Below, one piece after another: positions 13,642 to 20,996 of a DNA stretch of 27,404 nucleotides. The position numbers and the translations under genes were made by a program. Source of the stretch: a virus. The notes below the pieces were generated by a model. That model was not told where the DNA came from, did not search any database, and saw only the letters and a program-made list of their open reading frames with translations. The first letter of the stretch is position 1; the number at the start of each line of letters is the position of its first letter. Location of the stretch: positions 1 through 27,404 of IMG/VR virus record IMGVR_UViG_3300009052_000020; one strand, 5' to 3'.

Positions 13642-14321
13642 AAGCTTACATATTAAAGATTGATACTCAAACATCGAATGAATATGCTAAAGTTTGTTCT
13701 GATAGCTGCAACAATATAGGACTTGATTGGGAGTATTTTAACGGGTTTCAAAACATGTCTGGAAAGATGGCTTTTAATACTTTAAATATCCCTGGTTTAC
13801 CTGTAGAAACATACAGTCACATCGATAACCCTTCTACTGGCCATAAAGCTATGTGTGCTACAGCTGGTCATTTTGCGATATGGCAGAAAATTGCTAAGTC
13901 TGACCACGATGTAGGTATAGTTTTAGAACATGACGCAGTTATGTTACAACCAGTAACTATACAAATACCAGAAAATACTATCGTTGTTCTTGGTTACAAA
14001 GTTAAAGATAAAGATAGATACGATCACAAATCTGCTGGTGTTCCTAATGATTTAATAAGAATTGACGGGCACGAAGGAGCTCACGCTTATGCAATAACTA
14101 AAAGAACTGCTAAGTTCTTGCTCAATGAATTGAGCATACAAGGTGTTCATAGCGCAATAGATAATGATTATTTTATTAGAAGACAGCGCAGAACTGCAAT
14201 GCCTTTAACTATAGCATCACCTACACCAGCTATAGGATGGTTAAGGGAATCTACCATATGGCAAGAAAGTTCTCATACTAATTATGAATTTATACCCTCT
14301 TTTCATAAATATTATAAATAG
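13638..14321 (+). CDS. GT25-like glycosyltransferase
   Basis: The 227-residue protein resembles the GT25 (LPS galactosyltransferase-like) family: N-terminal strand A-Y-I-L-K-I-D, G-H-K-A-M-C-A-T-A-G-H-F-A-I-W-Q-K-I-A (69-86), V-G-I-V-L-E-H-D-A-V with E97-H-D99 as the acidic metal/sugar site, and G-A-H-A-Y-A-I-T-K-R-T-A-K-F-L-L. It is the last gene of the cassette and its stop codon overlaps the next late promoter. The acceptor is unknown. Confidence 0.77.
   Translation: MKAYILKIDTQTSNEYAKVCSDSCNNIGLDWEYFNGFQNMSGKMAFNTLNIPGLPVETYSHIDNPSTGHKAMCATAGHFAIWQKIAKSDHDVGIVLEHDAVMLQPVTIQIPENTIVVLGYKVKDKDRYDHKSAGVPNDLIRIDGHEGAHAYAITKRTAKFLLNELSIQGVHSAIDNDYFIRRQRRTAMPLTIASPTPAIGWLRESTIWQESSHTNYEFIPSFHKYYK
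14313..14320 (+). promoter_or_regulatory. T4-type late promoter of the head-protein array
   Basis: Exact TATAAATA overlapping the stop codon region of the GT25-like gene, 33 bases before the ATG at 14353. Confidence 0.72.
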
Positions 14322-14352
14322 AAATAAATCTCAATACAATAGGATTGCTCTC

Positions 14353-16461
14353 ATGGCTGATGATAAAGACGTTAAAACAGATGAAAAATCTAAAAAGAAA
14401 AATTCTAAGAATTTTGACAGTTCAAAATATATAGATGTAGAACCTACATTGGATGAAAAAGAAGAGACTAACGAGGCTCTTTTAACCAGAATGCAAAGAC
14501 GTGCACGCGGTATTACAATGCGTAAAAATCGTTTTAAGATTAAAAGAGGTAGAGAAAAAGCTGCCCGCAGAATGGCATCAGTCGAAATACTTAAAAAGAG
14601 AGCACGTAAACAAGCTATACGCAATTTAAAAGCCAAATTCGCTAAAAATAAAAGATATGCTGAAATGAGCGCTGGTGAAAAGATAGTCATCGATAAAAGA
14701 ATTTCTAAGTTACCAGCATCTAGATTGAATGCTATGGCTCGTAAGTTATTGCCAAGTGTCAAAACTGCTGAACGCGCAAGAAAAACACATGCTAAGAAAG
14801 AGTCTGTTTCTTTATCAAGCATGGTAGATAATAATTTAAATGAAGCAACAATGTGGGGTCAAAGACAAGGCAAGCGTCCTCATATGCTTCTTGATAAAGA
14901 TAACAAACCAAAATTCGATAAACGTTTTAGAATGTATAAACCTAAAATGGAAGAAAGTGTTGATGATTTTGATGAGATCCTCAATTTATTAGAAACAACA
15001 GAAGATTACGTTAGTAGCGAACAAGGACGAGAAGATATGCAAAGCTTTAAAGAAAACACAAGGCTAAAGTTAATTAATAAAATTAAAAACTCAGGCGTAG
15101 TTAAGTCAGGTTCCATGTCAAAAGACGCACCAGTTAAAAAGGAAAAAGAAGAGATCAAAGAGCTATCGATTGCTGACGTTCAAAAGGCCACAGCGATGGC
15201 AAAGAAACGACAAGAAAAGGAACGTAATGCTAAAGGAAAAACCAGTGTATCGACGACTGATCTTGCAGCACGTATGCCTAAGAAAGAAGCAGCTGATTTA
15301 GCAGATCTCGCAAACGAAAAGATTAAAGATAAAAAAGAAATCGGTGAAATACCAAAAGACAGCGAAAGAAAATTTAAGCGTCGTAAAACCGTAGTTGATA
15401 AAGAAATAGAAAAAAATGACGTGGAAGAAGCAGCAACTCAAAGATCTTTGTTAAACATTGTTGCTAAAAACGAAGCATTTGGTCGTGCAAGATTTTCTCA
15501 AGAACTAAAAAGAAAAGGAATGGATGTAAATAAAATGCATTCCGACAATGTTAAAGATGCAGAAGCTGCAAAGAAAAGATCGGCAGAAGCTGAAAAAGAT
15601 TTAGCTGATTTCAGAAAAAAGCACGGAATGAAAGAGTCAACAAACGGTGTACGTCAACCAAAGCATATGGACCCTAAGCCAACAAGCATTAAATCTATTA
15701 CTACAACCAAAAGAAATCCTACTAAAGTTAAACCAAAACCGGCTGCAAACAACCGGCCAGGATATGTTGCTGGAGATGAGTACATTGGTGAAGCACAACT
15801 TGACGAGTTATCGCCTGAAACAATGATGAGCTATAAAAAGAAAGCTGATTACAGTGCAGATCGTGCAGCAAACTCTGCAGCTGCTAAAATTCTTAGAGGT
15901 AAAGATAAAGACGGCAATAGAGCTGATCATTCTCCTGAACTTAAGACTATGAAAAAACGCAGAGAAGGCGACAGACTGTATAATACAAGAGCTGCCGATA
16001 AGTTAAGAAAGGCTTTACAAAAAGAAGCTACTATTCCTGATGGACAAACTGCTTTTACAAAAAGACCAGATGTGACAGATAGCGATAAAGATAAACTTCT
16101 TAAGATTAAAGCAATGATGGATAAAGAACGCTCAAAGAAAAATACGAATGAGAAATATGCTTCAGATGCTCAACGTAAAGCAGTATGGGCATCGAGAAAT
16201 GATAAGAAAAATGAAGCCCAGGTAGACGAGATGGATATTTCTGTTAAGTCTATTACTAAGTCAGGACTTAGAAAAGTTGGTGATGAACCTAAACTAAAGG
16301 CTGATTTAAAAGCTTTAAGAGATAGACTTAATAAAGATAAGGGTGACGGATACGGCTCAAATAAATCATTAAAAGCTAATTACGGCGAAGAAGCTGGTGC
16401 AGGAGAACAAGGTACTGATAAATTAGTTAATAGATTTAAAAAGGACACTCCCAATGCTTAG
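14353..16461 (+). CDS. Long Lys-rich modular phage protein, probably head-internal or structural
   Basis: I choose the ATG at 14353 (M-A-D-D-K-D), 9 bases after AGGA, because an upstream ATG at 14284 lies before the late promoter. The 702 residues are highly charged, dominated by Lys, Ala, Asp and Glu, and predicted mostly helical or disordered. Recurrent short blocks suggest a modular or processed protein: Q-L-D-E-L-S-P-E (about residues 482-490), Y-A-S-D-A-Q-R-K-A-V-W-A-S, and Q-V-D-E-M-D. The first block recurs in the 19300 gene. The N-terminal 160 residues are very basic (R-K-R-A-R-K-Q-A type helices) and could bind DNA. It lacks the N-terminal targeting motif of its downstream neighbours. 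Family not assigned. Confidence 0.7.
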   Translation: MADDKDVKTDEKSKKKNSKNFDSSKYIDVEPTLDEKEETNEALLTRMQRRARGITMRKNRFKIKRGREKAARRMASVEILKKRARKQAIRNLKAKFAKNKRYAEMSAGEKIVIDKRISKLPASRLNAMARKLLPSVKTAERARKTHAKKESVSLSSMVDNNLNEATMWGQRQGKRPHMLLDKDNKPKFDKRFRMYKPKMEESVDDFDEILNLLETTEDYVSSEQGREDMQSFKENTRLKLINKIKNSGVVKSGSMSKDAPVKKEKEEIKELSIADVQKATAMAKKRQEKERNAKGKTSVSTTDLAARMPKKEAADLADLANEKIKDKKEIGEIPKDSERKFKRRKTVVDKEIEKNDVEEAATQRSLLNIVAKNEAFGRARFSQELKRKGMDVNKMHSDNVKDAEAAKKRSAEAEKDLADFRKKHGMKESTNGVRQPKHMDPKPTSIKSITTTKRNPTKVKPKPAANNRPGYVAGDEYIGEAQLDELSPETMMSYKKKADYSADRAANSAAAKILRGKDKDGNRADHSPELKTMKKRREGDRLYNTRAADKLRKALQKEATIPDGQTAFTKRPDVTDSDKDKLLKIKAMMDKERSKKNTNEKYASDAQRKAVWASRNDKKNEAQVDEMDISVKSITKSGLRKVGDEPKLKADLKALRDRLNKDKGDGYGSNKSLKANYGEEAGAGEQGTDKLVNRFKKDTPNA

Positions 16462-16951
16462 TTTTAAACAATTTGTTATTGAAGCAAGAGATACTCATTG
16501 CTCAGATAAATGTTGTGGTTCCGACGTTAAAAGAGAAGATTGCGATTGCCCACCAACTTGTGAGCATTGTAATTGCAACGCAGTTGACGAAGCTTGTTGG
16601 GATACTCATAAACAAGTAGGAATGAAGAAAAAAGGCGATAAGATGGTACCAGATTGTGTACCTAAAGAAGATGTAGATGAAGGTATTGTTGGATCAGCTT
16701 TATCAGGCGTATTTAAAGGCGCTGCTAAAACAGTTGTAGGTGGAACACGCCTAGCCGGTAAGGGTATCAGAAGAGCATCTGTAGCAGGGAGAGCAGACGC
16801 AGCTGAGAAAAAAGCTAAAAAAGCCGAACAAAAGAATAAAGATCGTGAAAGACTTACTAAGATGAAAGCAAGATACGATGCTGCAAAAGCTAAAGCAAGA
16901 GAAAGAGCTAATGCACCGGTAAAGCCAACTAAATCAGGAGCTACTTCATGA
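16454..16951 (+). CDS. Putative head-targeted protein with a Cys-rich N-terminal region
   Basis: The 165-residue protein starts M-L-S-F-K-Q-F-V-I-E, similar to the T4 capsid-targeting sequence ending at a protease-cleavable Glu. Residues 17-41 hold eight Cys (C-x-x-x-C-C, C-x-C, C-x-x-C-x-C) likely to bind zinc or another metal. A block C-W-D-T-H-K-Q-V-G-M-K-K-K-G then follows. The C-terminal half is an Ala/Lys-rich helix. It overlaps the upstream gene by 8 bases and the next by 4. I recognise no known domain. Confidence 0.68.
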   Translation: MLSFKQFVIEARDTHCSDKCCGSDVKREDCDCPPTCEHCNCNAVDEACWDTHKQVGMKKKGDKMVPDCVPKEDVDEGIVGSALSGVFKGAAKTVVGGTRLAGKGIRRASVAGRADAAEKKAKKAEQKNKDRERLTKMKARYDAAKAKARERANAPVKPTKSGATS

Positions 16952-17178
16952 AAAAGTTTAAGTCATTCTTAGAAGCAAAAGACCAAAATCCTGGTGAATA
17001 CGATCAAGAAGGAAGCATGGCTAAGACATCTTTGCGCACTATGATAGATGCTGCAACTGAATTGTCTAATATGCTAGGCGATGATGATAATCTACCAGAA
17101 TGGGTTCAAGGCAAAATTACTAAGGCCACTGATTATATTGATACCGCAAGAGATTATATGAAGTCAGAAAAGAGTTAA
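16948..17178 (+). CDS. Putative head-targeted small protein (76 aa)
   Basis: It begins M-K-K-F-K-S-F-L-E-A, the motif shared by the array. The body contains M-A-K-T-S-L-R-T-M-I-D-A-A-T-E-L and L-P-E-W-V-Q-G-K-I-T-K-A-T-D-Y-I-D-T-A, a helical pattern I recall from many marine T4-like phages but without known function. The start lies in an ATGA overlap. Length and composition fit an internal or assembly protein. Confidence 0.73.
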   Translation: MKKFKSFLEAKDQNPGEYDQEGSMAKTSLRTMIDAATELSNMLGDDDNLPEWVQGKITKATDYIDTARDYMKSEKS

Positions 17179-17181
17179 TAA

Positions 17182-17562
17182 ATGTTAAGATTTAAGCTTT
17201 TTTGCGAAAGAGTAACTCAGAGACAGATTACTGATTTAGAAAAATTTGGTGATAAACTGCTTAATAAGTACAATATCGATATCGAGTTTTCTAGACATTT
17301 CGCAGATAGGATGAATGATCCAAGAAACAAACCAGAGATTAAGATAGCAGAGCTTCAGAAACTGTTTAAAAAGATTGCTAAGAGAAAAGGCAAATCAATT
17401 AAACAGTTAGGGCCTGATGTGCAAGCTGTTTTAAAAGATATTGATACAGATTTAAATTTGCCTATTGTTATTCATTATAACAAAGGTGAATTTGAGATTA
17501 CGCATAAAACTATTATGCGCAAAAAGAATTTTAGAACCCCAAACGACGTGGTGAAAGTATGA
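17182..17562 (+). CDS. Putative head-targeted basic protein, nuclease-like outline
   Basis: The 126-residue protein starts M-L-R-F-K-L-F-C-E, then contains F-S-R-H-F-A-D-R-M-N-D-P-R-N (about 56-69), L-P-I-V-I-H-Y, and K-T-I-M-R-K-K-N-F near the end. The H-F-x-D-R helix followed by a small beta-sheet with terminal basic residues resembles RelE/barnase-like RNase folds, but this is only an impression; similar proteins in marine phages are unannotated to my knowledge. It overlaps the next gene as ATGA. Confidence 0.68.
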   Translation: MLRFKLFCERVTQRQITDLEKFGDKLLNKYNIDIEFSRHFADRMNDPRNKPEIKIAELQKLFKKIAKRKGKSIKQLGPDVQAVLKDIDTDLNLPIVIHYNKGEFEITHKTIMRKKNFRTPNDVVKV

Positions 17563-18017
17563 AAAGATTTATTCAGTTTACAGAAAACGCTAGTTACTAT
17601 AAAGGCATTCCTAAAAAACAAAAAGATGACAGAGAACGTCATTTTGAAAAAGGCGCAAAGATGGATGATGGTAATCCAGCTGCTTATAAACCTGCTCCAG
17701 GAGATAAAGATGCTAAGACTAAAGAGTCAAAGCATACAAAGAAAGCACGCGCAATGGGTTTTACAAACGAAGAGTTTGATTTCTTAGGAGAAGACGCTGC
17801 AGGTAAATCTTTAGCAGATAAAGCAAAAAAATCGGGTATGGCCGCAGGTATTTTGCGTAAAGTATATAATAGAGGTGTTGCGGCATGGCGTACTGGACAT
17901 AAACCTGGCACAACTCCACAACAATGGGGTCATGCTAGGGTAAATTCTTTCATTACAAAGTCTTCTGGTACTTGGGGAGGAGCTGATAAAGACTTAGCTT
18001 CTAAGGTAAAAAAATGA
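17559..18017 (+). CDS. Putative head-targeted protein, DUF5824-like
   Basis: The 152-residue protein starts M-K-R-F-I-Q-F-T-E-N, the array motif, followed by a polar Lys-rich linker. From about residue 80 it has K-S-L-A-D-K-A-K-K-S-G-M, L-R-K-V-Y-N-R-G-V-A-A-W-R-T-G-H-K-P-G-T-T-P-Q and W-G-H-A-R-V-N-S-F, which I associate with DUF5824, a phage domain of unknown function. Both ends overlap neighbours by 4 bases. Confidence 0.74.
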   Translation: MKRFIQFTENASYYKGIPKKQKDDRERHFEKGAKMDDGNPAAYKPAPGDKDAKTKESKHTKKARAMGFTNEEFDFLGEDAAGKSLADKAKKSGMAAGILRKVYNRGVAAWRTGHKPGTTPQQWGHARVNSFITKSSGTWGGADKDLASKVKK

Positions 18018-18919
18018 TAACTTTTAAACAATATATAGCAGAACAAGAAGATAAGGCTACACCTGGCTTTGATAAAGATAAAGATGGAAACGTTTTTGTT
18101 GCTCATGATACTTCATTCGACAGGAAAAAAGAAAAAGAAAAGAAAAAAGATACTAACGAATCTATAATAAAAAAAGTTAAAAAAGCTTTTGGCGTTAAAG
18201 CAGATCATGAAAAATCTTTAGCTGATCACGCTGCGAGTCATAATAAAACAGATCACAGTGAACATCTATCAAACCATTCTTCTCGCGCACATGATGACAA
18301 TCATGAGAGTGAAGCTTTCGGTCATTTTAAACGTAACTCTTCAGAAATGAATGAGCATTTAATAAGTCAGCATAAAAAAGGATTAAGTCCTGATCATCAC
18401 AAAGGCTACAGTAAAAAAGCTGCTCACGAGCACAAAATACATAAAATGGACCATTCGCATTGGGATGACCACAGTGAATTTCCTGATCGTCACGAGCAAA
18501 AACATATTCGCAATAGCGAAGCCCATGTGCATCACACAATCCATAAACATTCTAAACCTCTTGGTAAAAAAATAACTTTGTATCACGGTTCACATCACGA
18601 CTTTGGTGCAGCAGCTGCAAAACATCCAAAAGGTATAATTCACAACCCAGCTCATATGTCTACATCACATGATCATAAATCAGCAAAAGAATTTGGAAGC
18701 GGACATATTCTTGCAATTCACGCCGATAAGAAAACTAAAGCCGTTCATATAGACGGCGAAGGCGCACGCCAACAGTCCAACCATCCTGAAAAAGAAACAG
18801 TTCTTCCAGCTGGAACTAAATTAAAACATGTTAAATCACATAAAACATCCGACGGCTATACAGTACACCACTTTAAAGTCCATAGTCAACACGATAATGG
18901 CAAGCATTACGATCACTAG
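18014..18919 (+). CDS. Putative head-packaged ADP-ribosyltransferase
   Basis: T4 packages the ADP-ribosyltransferase Alt in its head and injects it to modify host RNA polymerase. This 301-residue protein begins M-I-T-F-K-Q-Y-I-A-E, very close to the T4 capsid-targeting sequence with an I-x-E cleavage site. A His- and charge-rich central region (residues 60-180) follows. The C-terminal domain has motifs of ADP-ribosyltransferases: L-Y-H-G (189-192, His where Arg is usual in the R-S-E class), M-S-T-S (215-218, the S-T-S motif), and E259-K-E261 in E-K-E-T-V-L-P-A-G-T-K-L (the E-x-E motif). Overall similarity to Alt is not visible otherwise. Enzyme class likely; target unknown. Confidence 0.72.
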   Translation: MITFKQYIAEQEDKATPGFDKDKDGNVFVAHDTSFDRKKEKEKKKDTNESIIKKVKKAFGVKADHEKSLADHAASHNKTDHSEHLSNHSSRAHDDNHESEAFGHFKRNSSEMNEHLISQHKKGLSPDHHKGYSKKAAHEHKIHKMDHSHWDDHSEFPDRHEQKHIRNSEAHVHHTIHKHSKPLGKKITLYHGSHHDFGAAAAKHPKGIIHNPAHMSTSHDHKSAKEFGSGHILAIHADKKTKAVHIDGEGARQQSNHPEKETVLPAGTKLKHVKSHKTSDGYTVHHFKVHSQHDNGKHYDH

Positions 18920-18930
18920 AGAGATATTAG

Positions 18931-19254
18931 ATGAAAACTTTTAAAACATATATTAGTGAATTATATACTGAAGAAAAAGATCCACGTTTAAAGAACGCTG
19001 GTGTAGCCGGTTTTAATAAAGCCAAAGGTACTCCTTCTCATCCTACCAAAAGTCATATTGTTGTTGCTAAAGATGGTGACAAAGTTAAAACAATTCGATT
19101 TGGTCAGCAAGGTGCAAGTACAGCTGGTGATCCTAAAAAGGGTGAGTCTGATAAAATGAAAGCAAAACGTAAGTCGTTTAAGGCTCGCCACGGTAAAAAC
19201 ATCGCTAAGGGGAAAATGTCAGCCGCATATTGGGCTGATAAGGTCAAATGGTAA
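18931..19254 (+). CDS. Putative head-targeted protein, DUF6321-like
   Basis: It starts M-K-T-F-K-T-Y-I-S-E (I-x-E site), followed by D-P-R-L-K-N-A-G-V-A-G-F-N-K, H-P-T-K-S-H-I-V-V-A-K, I-R-F-G-Q-Q-G, and the very basic end K-R-K-S-F-K-A-R-H-G-K-N-I and A-A-Y-W-A-D-K-V-K-W. I recognise this as the phage domain DUF6321, function unknown. The product is 107 residues. The basic character would suit DNA contact inside the capsid. Confidence 0.77.
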   Translation: MKTFKTYISELYTEEKDPRLKNAGVAGFNKAKGTPSHPTKSHIVVAKDGDKVKTIRFGQQGASTAGDPKKGESDKMKAKRKSFKARHGKNIAKGKMSAAYWADKVKW

Positions 19255-19260
19255 TTTTTT

Positions 19261-19268
19261 TATAAATA
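19261..19268 (+). promoter_or_regulatory. T4-type late promoter
   Basis: TATAAATA continuing as CTATC, the closest copy in the window to the extended T4 late consensus. It lies 31 bases before the ATG at 19300 and is preceded by a run of seven Ts. Confidence 0.78.
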
Positions 19269-19299
19269 CTATCAGTAAACATACAAAAAGGAAATCAAA

Positions 19300-19617
19300 A
19301 TGAAACGGTTTAGTACATTCATTAACGAATTAGAAGAAAGTAAAAAGAAACTTTCTGGTGGACAAAAGGCGTTAGATAAAGATAACGATGGAGACATTGA
19401 CGGTGACGATTTTGCTATGATGCGTAAAAAGAAAAACGAAGAAACAGAACAGCTTGACGAATTATCACCTGAAAAGTTAGGAACTTATATTAATAAAGCT
19501 TCTGATGATGCTTCTGATTTCCAGAATACGTCTAAGCGTAAAAAAGGTATTATGAGAGCTACTAAGAAATTAGTTACGAAAGCTGGTGGCGATAAAGACC
19601 AGGTCACAAACTATTAA
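19300..19617 (+). CDS. Putative head-targeted protein with an EF-hand-like loop
   Basis: The 105-residue protein starts M-K-R-F-S-T-F-I-N-E (I-x-E). Residues 26-37 form a canonical 12-residue calcium loop: Asp at positions 1, 3, 5, 9 and 12, Gly at 6, Ile at 8. Residues 51-68 (Q-L-D-E-L-S-P-E-K-L-G-T-Y) repeat a block of the 14353 protein. The end is basic. It has its own late promoter at 19261. Function is unknown; calcium binding is inferred from the loop. Confidence 0.72.
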   Translation: MKRFSTFINELEESKKKLSGGQKALDKDNDGDIDGDDFAMMRKKKNEETEQLDELSPEKLGTYINKASDDASDFQNTSKRKKGIMRATKKLVTKAGGDKDQVTNY

Positions 19618-19641
19618 TTAACCCAAACTAGGAGAACAACA

Positions 19642-19944
19642 ATGGCACTATGGGGAAAAACAGATGCACTAGCTTCCGTACCAAAATGGTTGGAAGATGC
19701 TGCATCAAACACAAACAAATCAAACGATCGCGATAACGCAATCTTTGTCGACCTTACAGAGGCAGGCATTGCATCTAACCGCGCTAAAGGTATTACTGGT
19801 CCAGGCTGGTGGTTGTATCATACATCAAATAGCCGTCATTATGCAGAATGCTTGGTACCGATGAAAGTAACCGCAGTTGCTGCTGGCGACTTAGGTGTTA
19901 CTGGTGATACAGCTGTTGAAGACGCGATTGTAGCTGACGCATAA
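19642..19944 (+). CDS. Probable virion structural protein (100 aa)
   Basis: It starts M-A-L-W-G-K-T-D-A-L and contains A-I-F-V-D-L-T-E-A, N-R-A-K-G-I-T-G-P-G-W-W-L-Y and H-Y-A-E-C-L-V-P-M. I recall proteins with the M-A-L-W-G opening and a G-W-W/Y-L-Y strand among virion proteins of T4-like cyanophages. It ends in an acidic, Ala-rich stretch. A good AGGAG site precedes the ATG. Exact place in the particle is unknown. Confidence 0.68.
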   Translation: MALWGKTDALASVPKWLEDAASNTNKSNDRDNAIFVDLTEAGIASNRAKGITGPGWWLYHTSNSRHYAECLVPMKVTAVAAGDLGVTGDTAVEDAIVADA

Positions 19945-19949
19945 ACAAA

Positions 19950-20324
19950 ATGAAATTAACAGAATCAACCTTTCTGTTATTTGCTTCGAAGTATTACGAC
20001 AATCCTAATTGTACTGATATAATCGAATTCGATGAGGACTTGAAAAGATTTCAATATTTACGTAAACTTTTTGGTAGATATAGACAAGATAATGATTTGA
20101 AAGAAAGGTTGATTTTGAACCACTTGATCGTCATATATAATATTTTTGGACCTGAAGCAACTAACATGCTCTTTATGAAGCTACATGACTATCACGAGTA
20201 TTTAAAGCCGTTCGTAGAGTATTTAAACTTTATGCCTTCGGTAATAGAATATGATGATATTATGCTTAGTAAAGATAATATTATTTCAGATATAAGTATA
20301 AGCGAAAAGCTTAGAGGAATTTAA
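19950..20324 (+). CDS. Conserved T4-like phage protein of unknown function
   Basis: This 124-residue helical protein has F-L-L-F-A-S-K-Y-Y-D-N-P, D-L-K-R-F-Q-Y-L-R-K-L-F-G-R-Y and L-K-E-R-L-I-L-N-H-L-I-V-I-Y-N-I-F-G. I recall close relatives in marine T4-like phages, always unnamed. It is flanked by virion genes and read in the same direction with 5- and 3-base gaps, so it probably acts in assembly. Confidence 0.72.
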   Translation: MKLTESTFLLFASKYYDNPNCTDIIEFDEDLKRFQYLRKLFGRYRQDNDLKERLILNHLIVIYNIFGPEATNMLFMKLHDYHEYLKPFVEYLNFMPSVIEYDDIMLSKDNIISDISISEKLRGI

Positions 20325-20327
20325 CAA

Positions 20328-20996
20328 ATGGTAGTAGATCTATTTTTAGTCTATCAATTTATAAGACGTTTAGCTACACCATTTAATAAATGGGAAGCAC
20401 ATAAACTCGGCATCATTGATGATAAGGGTAATGTCTTAATTAAATCAAAAGAATTTACTAACTCTCGTCAGAGAAAGGCGTGGGGTATATTTGATAGAAT
20501 GATAGCAAATCTAAAGAAACTCCTAGCTAAAGTGCCTGGTGGTAGTTCTAGATTTGCTACATACGCAGCTGCGTTATTCCTCATTAAAGAATATAAAGTG
20601 TTCACAGATGAATCAACTCTTACTGAAGACATAAGTGATGAACAACTACAAGAATCTATGGAATTATTTTCTAGTAGGTATAACCATTATACTGTGTTAG
20701 CTGAAAATGTCAACGAAAAGTTGAAAAAGAGTGATGATATGGGTGCTTGGATAGACGACTTTCAAGACTCAGACGCTCCTCAGTTTAAAGGTAAATCAAA
20801 AGAGAAAAAACGTAAGATGGCAATTGCTGCAAAGCTAAGTGCTATGGATGAAGAACCAGTTAATAATGTAGGTGGTGGTAATATCGCCGGAATGGATGGT
20901 GGCCATATGTCTAAAGCAGGACAAAAGAAATGGACGTCAAAGAATAGTTCTTCAAAAAATAAAAGACTAAGAGACATTATTGGAGATAAAACATGA
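20328..20996 (+). CDS. Conserved T4-like phage protein, possibly virion-associated
   Basis: The 222-residue protein has a conserved N-terminal half (V-V-D-L-F-L-V-Y-Q-F-I-R-R-L, W-E-A-H-K-L-G-I-I-D-D-K-G, L-L-A-K-V-P-G-G-S-S-R, A-A-A-L-F-L-I-K-E) and a polar, Gly- and Lys-rich C-terminal tail (V-G-G-G-N-I-A-G-M-D-G-G). I recall the N-terminal half from other marine T4-like phages, unannotated. Its stop overlaps the endolysin ATG (ATGA). Confidence 0.7.
   Translation: MVVDLFLVYQFIRRLATPFNKWEAHKLGIIDDKGNVLIKSKEFTNSRQRKAWGIFDRMIANLKKLLAKVPGGSSRFATYAAALFLIKEYKVFTDESTLTEDISDEQLQESMELFSSRYNHYTVLAENVNEKLKKSDDMGAWIDDFQDSDAPQFKGKSKEKKRKMAIAAKLSAMDEEPVNNVGGGNIAGMDGGHMSKAGQKKWTSKNSSSKNKRLRDIIGDKT

Noticed and set aside
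14284-14352. Upstream in-frame start for the 702-residue protein (MNLYPLFIN...)
   Set aside because: It overlaps the end of the GT25-like gene and lies before the late promoter at 14313; the ATG at 14353 has an AGGA site.
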